Of a DNA stretch of 64,000 nt, positions 23,972 through 31,800 are shown piece by piece. Location of the stretch: assembly GCA_046349935.1 (NCBI GenBank), contig JAXMBK010000014.1, positions 149,075 through 213,074 on the forward strand. The letters are read 5' to 3'. The stretch is from CAIXSC01 sp046349935 (GTDB lineage Bacteria; Planctomycetota; Planctomycetia; Pirellulales; Pirellulaceae). The translations under genes were made by a program, and so were the position numbers. Every line of letters starts with the position of its first letter. The stretch's first letter is position 1. Below the pieces are notes generated by a model. The model was not told the DNA's origin. It did not search any database and worked only from the letters and a program-made list of their open reading frames with translations.

Positions 23972-26725
23972 CTACTTCTTCACGGCTTTCACTCGGCGAT
24001 CCAACGTCTTGTTGGTCTCGTCGAGCAAGAACTTCAGGTATTCATCCTGCGGATGCACCAGCGATTCAACGGCGATTTCCGCCGCCTTCGCAGCGTCTTC
24101 GCCATGGAAGTAGCTGAGCCCCCACACAGCATACAAACGCACTCGAGCGTTCTCGTCGTTGATCTGCGTCTGCAGCAACTCCAGCGGATTGTTGACGCGG
24201 TCGCGCCAGTAGACCAGCACGCGGGTCGCGGCGGCGCGGGCGCGCGCGTCGGGCGAACGAAGCACTTGCTTGAGCAGCGTCTCGTCGACCACGTTGTGGT
24301 TCTGGTGGAGCCACAACGCTTCCAACACGTGGTGCTCGTACTCGGCGTCCGCCTTGTCGAGCCCGGCGAGCCACTTCTGGGCGGCGGCGATCACGTCTTT
24401 CGTCGAGCGGCCCGACAGTTCGATGCGGGCGCGGTGACGCACGCGATCATCCTTTTCCTTGAGCAGATCGAGCAGCTTTTCGATCGGCTGGCCGGCGACC
24501 AACGCCGGTTTCAGCAACTCGCGACCCTCGACGCGGACTCGGTACACGCGGCCGTGCAAACGGTCCCGGCTGGGATCGCGCAAGTTGTGCTGCATGTGGC
24601 CGATGATCGGGTTGTGCCAATCGGTGAAGTAGATCGAGCCGTCCGGCGCGGTTTCGACGTCGGCCGGTCGGAAGTTCGGGTCGGACGAGAACAGGATCGG
24701 CTCCTGTTCGGTCGCCGTGATGCTCGAACCCTTGTCCGCGACCTTGTAGTTCAACATCCCCTGGAAGCCGATCACGTTCAGCACCAACAGATTGCCGCGG
24801 AATTCTTCCGGGAAGTGGCTGCTGCTGAGCACTTCGACGCCCGAGCAGGGACGCGTACGCTGCTGGTAAACCTGCGGCGGACGTCCGTGCTTCTGCGGGT
24901 AATCGACGTCGCCGGAGAACAAGAGACCGTGATAAGGCTGAGCCCCCGTGCCGTCCCACACGATGTCTTGGCCCCAGCGGTCGAAGATGTGCCCGTGCGG
25001 GTTGGCGAATCCAAACGAGACGTAGACGTCGAACTTCTTCGAACGCGGCTCGTAACGGAACACGGCGCCGTTCGCCACGCGTCGCGCCCCACCCCACGGC
25101 GTTTCCACTTGCGAGTGGTGGAAGGTGCCTTCCTGGAAGTACATCGCTCCGCCCGGATCGAGCGCAAAGCTGTTCGCCGTGTGGTGCGTATCGGCCGTGT
25201 CGAGTCCATGGAGCACGCGTTCCTTCACGTCATACTTGTCGTCGCCGTCGGTGTCCTTGAGGAACAGAATGTCCGGGCCTTGAGCGACCAGGACGCCGTT
25301 GTTCCAGAACTCGAACCCGGTCGGATTGTGCAAATCGCCGGCGAACGTCTTGGCCACATCGGCTTTGCCGTCGTTGTTCGTGTCTTCGAGGATCAACAGC
25401 TTGTCGTTCATCGGTTCGGTCGGCTTCCAGTGCGGGTACGTCGGCCACGCCGCCACCCACAACCGCCCCTTCGTGTCGAACGCCATCTGCACCGGATTGA
25501 TCAGCTCCGGGAAACGGCTTTCGTCCGCGAACAACTCGACCTTGAGCCCCTTGTGCACCGTCATCTTCGCCAAGGATTCGGCTTCGGCGAGGAACAAGTG
25601 CTTGCCGCCCTCCAGCGGCCCCGGCTTGTTCGAGACCACCGGAATGAATTCAGGCAACTTGCCGTCGTCCGGCTTGGCCGAACCGCCGTCGGCGATCGAC
25701 CAGACCACCTTGTCGCGGTTGGCGGTGAGCACGTCGAGCACCTCGAGTTCTCGTTGGCCGACCGAGTAGTTCGACAGGCCGTCGCCGTAGCCGCCTGGAC
25801 CTTCCGCAAACTTGAGGAAGGCGCGGTCGCCGTAGGTGGAATAACCGTCGGTCACTCGATAGCGATTGAACCAGTACCAGTTCTTGTCATTGACCGCGGC
25901 GCGGAGCGCTTCGAAGTTCGAACCGCCGGTCGCCGACGCGCCGCAGAGGGCTTCGGCCGCAATGTTCGCCATCGCGCGGTGGCCGTCGGCGTTGAGGTGC
26001 ACGCCGTTGATCGTATGCGGCTCATTGGGATCTCCGAACGCCTGGAGCGTCGGGGTGAGCAGGTCGACGTAGGCGGCGCCGCCCGCCTTGGCCGCTTGCG
26101 CCAGCGCATCGGAGTAAGCCTTTAGGCGGGCATTCGACGCGTCGACGAACGCCTTCGACGGCAGATTCGGATCGGCGATGTACTGATGCGCGGTCGGGGA
26201 AAACAGCACGACGCGCGGCGCCGACTTGCCGTTGTACTTCTGCCCGGCGACATGCTTCAGGAACGCCTCGGCGTCGGCCTTGAACTTGGCCAGTCCCGCT
26301 TCGCCGTTCCACGACTCGTTGTACCCATAGAAGGCGAAGATCACGTCGGCCTTCGTGTTGGTCAGTTCAAAGCGGTTCTCGCGCACCTTGCCGGCGTCGC
26401 GCGGCGAGAGCTTATTCGGCTGCGGACACGGTCCCGACCCGGCCAACCATTCGTCTTGCGAACCGAACGACATCGAGCGCATCCGCTTGTTGCCGTCTTG
26501 CCAGCCGTTGATTTCGTCGCCGCTGTAACCCAGATTGCGGAACACCAGCTCGTGCTTCGGGAAGCGGGCATGCAGGAGCGCCTCAAGCGTTCCGTCATGC
26601 TGCATCCGCTCGGCCAACGCGTTGCCGATGATGCAGATGTGGTCCCCTTTCTTGAACTCAAACTGTTGCGCTTGCGCCGCAGCGCACAGCACGAAAACCG
26701 ACAACAGTGCCCAGAAACGACTCAT
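23972..26725 (-). CDS. GDSL/SGNH hydrolase fused to PVC-type membrane-bound dehydrogenase domain and HEAT repeats
   Basis: A 917-residue exported protein. A signal peptide (M-S-R-F-W-A-L-L-S-V-F-V-L-C) precedes an SGNH-like domain (about residues 20-270) with I-C-I-I-G-N-A-L-A-E-R-M, F-R-N-L-G-Y-S-G-D-E and a final G-V-H-L-N-A-D-G-H block. The beta-propeller, sugar-dehydrogenase-like PVC N-terminal domain then runs from about residue 380 to 770 (V-Q-M-A-F-D-T-K-G-R-L-W-V-A, G-H-I-F-D-R-W-G-Q-D, I-Y-F-T-D-W-H-N-P). HEAT-like helices close the protein. AAAGGAAG stands 8 nt before the ATG. There is no CxxCH here; the heme domain is in the next gene. Confidence 0.92.
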   Translation of the reverse strand: MSRFWALLSVFVLCAAAQAQQFEFKKGDHICIIGNALAERMQHDGTLEALLHARFPKHELVFRNLGYSGDEINGWQDGNKRMRSMSFGSQDEWLAGSGPCPQPNKLSPRDAGKVRENRFELTNTKADVIFAFYGYNESWNGEAGLAKFKADAEAFLKHVAGQKYNGKSAPRVVLFSPTAHQYIADPNLPSKAFVDASNARLKAYSDALAQAAKAGGAAYVDLLTPTLQAFGDPNEPHTINGVHLNADGHRAMANIAAEALCGASATGGSNFEALRAAVNDKNWYWFNRYRVTDGYSTYGDRAFLKFAEGPGGYGDGLSNYSVGQRELEVLDVLTANRDKVVWSIADGGSAKPDDGKLPEFIPVVSNKPGPLEGGKHLFLAEAESLAKMTVHKGLKVELFADESRFPELINPVQMAFDTKGRLWVAAWPTYPHWKPTEPMNDKLLILEDTNNDGKADVAKTFAGDLHNPTGFEFWNNGVLVAQGPDILFLKDTDGDDKYDVKERVLHGLDTADTHHTANSFALDPGGAMYFQEGTFHHSQVETPWGGARRVANGAVFRYEPRSKKFDVYVSFGFANPHGHIFDRWGQDIVWDGTGAQPYHGLLFSGDVDYPQKHGRPPQVYQQRTRPCSGVEVLSSSHFPEEFRGNLLVLNVIGFQGMLNYKVADKGSSITATEQEPILFSSDPNFRPADVETAPDGSIYFTDWHNPIIGHMQHNLRDPSRDRLHGRVYRVRVEGRELLKPALVAGQPIEKLLDLLKEKDDRVRHRARIELSGRSTKDVIAAAQKWLAGLDKADAEYEHHVLEALWLHQNHNVVDETLLKQVLRSPDARARAAATRVLVYWRDRVNNPLELLQTQINDENARVRLYAVWGLSYFHGEDAAKAAEIAVESLVHPQDEYLKFLLDETNKTLDRRVKAVKK

Positions 26726-27053
26726 GCAGCGCTTCCTTTTCCCGGTTGATGGCGAATCCGAAGGTGGGGTGCGAACGCGAGGGACCGGCGGCGTCGAGTC
26801 ATGTCGGCCGCTGGCAAGGGCGTCATTGTAACCGGAAGTAACGCGTGTGCCAGCTGTCGGATTGGTACGGCCAGGCCCAGGCGAGTCGCAGCTCGACCGA
26901 CGCCGCCTCGGCGGCGTCACCCTGTTATGGGCGGCCAAGTTTCCCCGCACAAATTGACGGCCCATCGCCGATAAGTCATCATTGAGCGTTGATGGGTCGG
27001 TCTGATATACTTCGCGACCACCCACCCCATCGATCCGACTCACGAGGGATGAC
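26726..27053. promoter_or_regulatory. Divergent intergenic region with a 20 bp palindrome
   Basis: This is the 328 bp between two divergent export-related genes, so it must hold both promoters. GACGCCGCC-TC-GGCGGCGTC (26899-26918) is a perfect 9 bp inverted repeat that could be an operator. I see no confident sigma-70 hexamer pair. Confidence 0.4.
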
Positions 27054-28463
27054 ATGAGCAGCGTCCGCACTGAGAGCTACCGGAATTGCCAAGGACTGTC
27101 GCGACGCAATTGCTTGCAGTTGGGACTGGGCGCGTTTCTGGGGACGGGCATCGCCGACCTGTTGCGCCTGCAGGCCATGGCGGCGGGCGACCAAGCGGCG
27201 GGCGACCAAGCGGCGGGGGCGTCTGCCGCTCCGCTTCACGGCGGTTCGGGACGCGCGGCCGCGAAAAGCTGCATCTTGATCTGGCTCGATGGCGGACCCT
27301 CGCACTTTGAAACGTTCGATCCGAAGCCCGACGCGCCGGCGGAGATTCGCGGCGAGTTGGCGGCCATTCAGACGAAGATTCCGGGCGTCCAGTTTTGCGA
27401 GACGATGCCGCGGTTGGCCGCCTCCGCCGACAAGTTTTCGGTCATTCGCTCGATTCGGCACGAGCAAGGCAACCACGGCGCCGGCAACCACTACATGATG
27501 ACGGGCCGCCCGCCGCGCATTCCGGTCGGCTGCGGGGCGTTCGTGAGTTTCCACCCCAGTCTCGGCTCCGTCGCCGCTCACCAGTTGCCGCGCAACAACA
27601 ACCTGCCCGGCTACTTCTCGATCCCCAGCATGACTCGGTCGGGCGGCCCCAATTTCCTCGGCGGCAAGTACGCCCCGTTCGTGGTGGAAGATGATCCGAA
27701 CCGAGCGAACTTCCGCGTGCGCGACCTCTCGCCGCCGGCGGGTCTGGAATCGTTGCGGTTCACCCAGCGGACCGACTTGCGCAAGGTCGTCGATCGACTT
27801 AAGCGGTTTGAAGACCAAGCGGCCGCGGATCCGGTCGTCGCGGTCGATACGTTCTACCAGCAGAGTCTCAGCTTGGTGACGTCGAAGGAAGCGCAAAAGG
27901 GATTCGACCTGTCGGCCGAATCGGACAAGGTCCGCGATGCTTACGGCCGCAATGCATTCGGTCAGCGCACGCTGCTCGCGCGGCGGCTGGTGGAAGCGGG
28001 CGTCCCCTTCATCACGCTTAACGACGGCGGCTGGGATCACCACTCGGGCGTCTTCGTGCAACTGCCCAAGCAAACCGACGTCATCGACCAAGCGGTCTCA
28101 GCGCTGATCCAGGACCTGTCGGATCGCGGGATGTTGGAATCGACGCTCGTGGTCATGTTGGGCGAGTTCGGTCGGACGCCGAAGATCTCGACGCTGCCGG
28201 GCAGCACGACGCCGGGGCGCGACCACTGGGCCAACGCCATGTCGGTGTTCATGGCGGGAGGACGGACGCCGGGCGGCGTGATCGTCGGCGCCACCGATCG
28301 CAACGGCTACTCGGCGGTCGACCGAGTGTTGTCGCCTGAGAACTTTGTGTCGACCATCTATCGCAAGCTGGGGATCGACCCCAACATGCTCTTCTACACG
28401 CCCGAAGGTCGACCGACTCACTTGGTCACCGACCCGAATCCGATCACGGAAGTGATGGGGTAG
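27054..28463 (+). CDS. DUF1501 domain protein (Tat-type leader)
   Basis: A 469-residue second DUF1501 protein of the window. The leader has S-R-R-N-C-L-Q-L-G-L-G-A-F-L-G, a Tat-like twin arginine with a cysteine that might allow lipidation. A short G-D-Q-A-A duplication follows. Core motifs are C-I-L-I-W-L-D-G-G-P-S-H-F-E-T-F, then H-E-Q-G-N-H-G-A-G-N-H-Y, N-D-G-G-W-D-H-H-S-G near residue 325 and M-L-G-E-F-G-R-T-P-K near residue 366. It is divergent from the GDSL/PVC gene; the PSCyt1/DUF1549 partner normally found with DUF1501 is absent here. The start is supported by GAGGGATGAC just upstream. Confidence 0.94.
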   Translation: MSSVRTESYRNCQGLSRRNCLQLGLGAFLGTGIADLLRLQAMAAGDQAAGDQAAGASAAPLHGGSGRAAAKSCILIWLDGGPSHFETFDPKPDAPAEIRGELAAIQTKIPGVQFCETMPRLAASADKFSVIRSIRHEQGNHGAGNHYMMTGRPPRIPVGCGAFVSFHPSLGSVAAHQLPRNNNLPGYFSIPSMTRSGGPNFLGGKYAPFVVEDDPNRANFRVRDLSPPAGLESLRFTQRTDLRKVVDRLKRFEDQAAADPVVAVDTFYQQSLSLVTSKEAQKGFDLSAESDKVRDAYGRNAFGQRTLLARRLVEAGVPFITLNDGGWDHHSGVFVQLPKQTDVIDQAVSALIQDLSDRGMLESTLVVMLGEFGRTPKISTLPGSTTPGRDHWANAMSVFMAGGRTPGGVIVGATDRNGYSAVDRVLSPENFVSTIYRKLGIDPNMLFYTPEGRPTHLVTDPNPITEVMG

Positions 28464-28806
28464 CGGCGGCGCCGCGCGGGACGACGGCGTCGTGATTTCT
28501 TGGCGACTTTGCGGGGACGCGCTCGGACTTTGCGCGGGCGCGTTTTTGTGCGCGCGGCGGTGTGTGTGGATGTCGGGGTGTGGCGTGCGCCGTGAGGGGG
28601 TGACTTGATAACAGGCTGGAAGCCTGTTCTACGGCCGCACTCGGGGGGATTTGCGGAAAATTGAAGTGGCGGTGTCCGGATTGGTGCGATTGGGGTGCCT
28701 AGGACCATAGGTACAGGGGTGGATGATCCACCCGAAAGTGTTCTCCCCCGATTCGTCTCCCCCATCTCGCGAACGACACCCTCTTGGCTTCCGTGGAGTC
28801 CCCGTC
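28464..28806. other. Intergenic region before the giant surface-protein gene
   Basis: No gene seen. It is GC-rich and contains one inverted-orientation copy of the dispersed palindromic repeat. The frame of the giant protein is open from 28723, but the conserved N-terminus starts at 28807. Confidence 0.55.
28610..28632 (-). repeat. Dispersed palindromic repeat, copy 7
   Basis: Minus orientation, core ACAGGCTTCCAGCCTGT, ending in TTCTAC on the plus strand. It lies between two plus-strand genes and touches neither. Confidence 0.9.
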
Positions 28807-31800
28807 ATGCTGCGCGCTTGGAAATACGCTCGTCAATTCTTCTCCAATCGAAACGTGAAGGTGCGAACCCAGGCGCGACGACGACGGCTGTTCGTCGAAG
28901 GGCTGGAGGCGAGGCGTGTGCTGTTTGGAGATACGATCGCGTTGGCGACGTTTGTCTCGCTTCCTACGAATGGTGAAACCGCCGTCAACGATACGATCGT
29001 GGGCTTGGATCAGGATCTGTGGGAAGTGTCGCTGGGGGCAGGCGATGTCCTCGTGGCGGACATCGATGCGCGGGTGCTGGATGGAGGTGGGTCAAATCCG
29101 GCTGGCTGTCCGGCGACGGGACAGCAAAGCGGGTGCCTAGATTCCTACATGCGGATCTTCAATGCGTCCGGAACCGAATTGACGTTTAGCGACGATGGAA
29201 CAGATTCGGATTCAGGCGTGTATAGCTACGACGCCATTCTCACTTTCACCGCACCGTCGAGCGGTCTCTATTACATTGGGATCACGCAGTTCAACAACAG
29301 CAGCTACAACCCCAACGTCGCGAACAGCGGCAGCGTCACGGGCGGTGACAACGACGGCCCCTATCGACTCGAACTGCGGCGCACCTCGAATGTCGCACCG
29401 ACGATTACGATGTCCGGAAACACGGGCAGTCGTTTCGATGACGACAACAGCAGTCTGGGGTGGAGCGTCTCGGATGCCAACGGCGACTTCGTCAGCGTCA
29501 GCGCCACTTTGGTGAAGCCGGGAACCGACCAATCCTCTTCAGCGACTTCGGGGAACTTCAGCATTCCTGCGGGATCGGAGCTGGGAACCTACACGTTGTC
29601 AGTGTCGGCGACGGACGAACATGGGGTTTCGAGTTCGAACTCTCGTTCTCTCACCGTAGTGGACGACGACACAACGGCGCCCACGCTGGGTTTGACGGGA
29701 TCGACCGGAACCGAAAACGATGGCGCCAATCAAAGCTTTAGTTGGACCACGTCGGACGCTTCCGGCATCTTCAGCAGTTCGGTGAGCGTCACGAGGAACG
29801 GTACGCCGATTTTCTCGAGCAGCGCTCCGAGCGGTTCCGTCAACTTGAATACGTTTGGATTAGGCACCTACGTCATTTCGGGAACCGTGACCGACAACGA
29901 CAGTGACCGAGGCGCTGTGGACCGCCTCACGACGACCGGCTCGCGGACCGTCACCGTCACGGACGACGACACGGTCGCGCCGGTCGTCAATGTCGGCGGT
30001 TCGTCGGGCAGTGAATTCGTAAGCGCCAACCAGGTCTTCACCTGGAACATTAGCGATGCGACATCGGGAATTGGCTCGTCCAGCGTGGAAGTTCGCAAGA
30101 ACGGATCGCTGATTTTCTCGACTGCCTCAACCTCCGGCAGCTTTGACTTCAATAGCTACGGACCGGGCGTGTTCACGATGGATGTGTCAGCCACGGACGG
30201 CGATGCCGATTGGACCGGAGACAGTTTGACGAACACCGCATCGCGCTCGGTGACCGTGCTCGCGGAAACCACCATCTCGGTCGTCGGCAACGATCTGGTG
30301 GTGAGCGACGTCGTCGCCGGCGGAAAAGTCGACACGTTGACCGTTCAGGCGACGGCGACGACCGTCACTTTCACCGATCCGGGATTCCTCTTCACGACGG
30401 GGATTGCCGGCGCCGTCGGAGATGGAACTCACACCGTGACGATTCCGCTCAGCGCATTCACGGGCGAGATTCGACTAGAGACGCTCGACGGCAATGATAC
30501 TGCGAGCATCGACGTTTCCACGGCCAGTGCAGGCCGAAAGGTCGTCTACCAAGCCGGTAATCCCACTTCGGGCCTCGGCGACTCGATGGTCATCTACGGC
30601 GGCAGCGTCGCCAACGCCGTCTATCGATTTGACAATGCCGCGGACGGCGCGATCGACCTCGACGGTTTCTTGATCGACTACTTCGGGCTCGAGCCGATCA
30701 CCGACAATCTGAATGTCGTCAATCGCACCTTCACGTTCACGGGCGGTTCCGAGACGGTGACCGTATCGAATATGGGCGGCAATGACGCGGTCTCGCAGAT
30801 CGCATCGACGCTCGGCGAATCCGTGGCCTTTATCAACCCCACCGGGTCGCTGACGATCAATCTCACCAGCGGCACAGATGTGCTCAATTTCGACAGCCTC
30901 GATTCGCAGGAGGCGGGGCTGACGCCGTTTAGTGCAAACCTTGTGATCAACGGCGACGGCAACGACACCGTCAACTTTGGCTCGTCGATGATCAACCTCG
31001 GCGCTGGGACGGCAAACATTGGCACGACGGTCGGCCAGCCGATTCAAGCCATCGCCTTCAGCGGCAATGGTGGTTTGCAGACGACCGGCGCCGTTGCCCT
31101 TACCGCCGCAGGCGCCGTCACAAACACCGGCGCCAACGTCGAACTCGTCGCGGCCAGCTTGGTCGCCGTCGCCGGGACGGGCGTCGACCTCGATACAAAC
31201 GTCGCGAACTTGGAAGCCAGCGGCGGGACAGGCGGCGTGGCGATTGACGAAGCGAATGATCTGATCATCGGATCAGTGCCCTCAAGCAGTCTCGTCGGGA
31301 TTTCAACTACAAGCGGCGCCATTACCGTTGTTGCAGCTGGCGATGTCATTGCGAATGAAGCCATTACCAATTCGGGAAGCGGCAATGTCAGCGTTACTTC
31401 GACCGGCGGCGGCAGCACCGTGGCAGGCGGGAGCACGCTCCTTTCTCAAGCCGATGTCGACCAACTTGCCGCTTGGTTGGGCGAGGGGCCGCTGACGCTC
31501 ACGAACGTCTTTACCAAGACGCCGCTTAACGGATTAGACTCCTTTGACTTTCATGCCGCGGCAGATGGCGTGGGACGCACATTTTCAGTTCTCGAAGTGT
31601 TGCCAACTCTTGGGAATCCACATCACGTTATCGGCGGATATAACCCACTCAGTTGGATGAATTCCGGCGGTTACAACTACTCTGAGAATCCCGCCGATCA
31701 CACCGCGTTTATCTTCAATCTGACGACGAGCGACCTGCGTCCGCAGAAACTGGCCGGTGGAGGGAATTACCAGACATACAACTACGCCTTCTATGGTCCG

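Noticed and set aside
23006..26125. 1039-residue plus-strand frame opposite the PVC heme genes
   Set aside because: Long only because of GC bias; no recognisable domain, while the minus strand encodes two conserved exported proteins.
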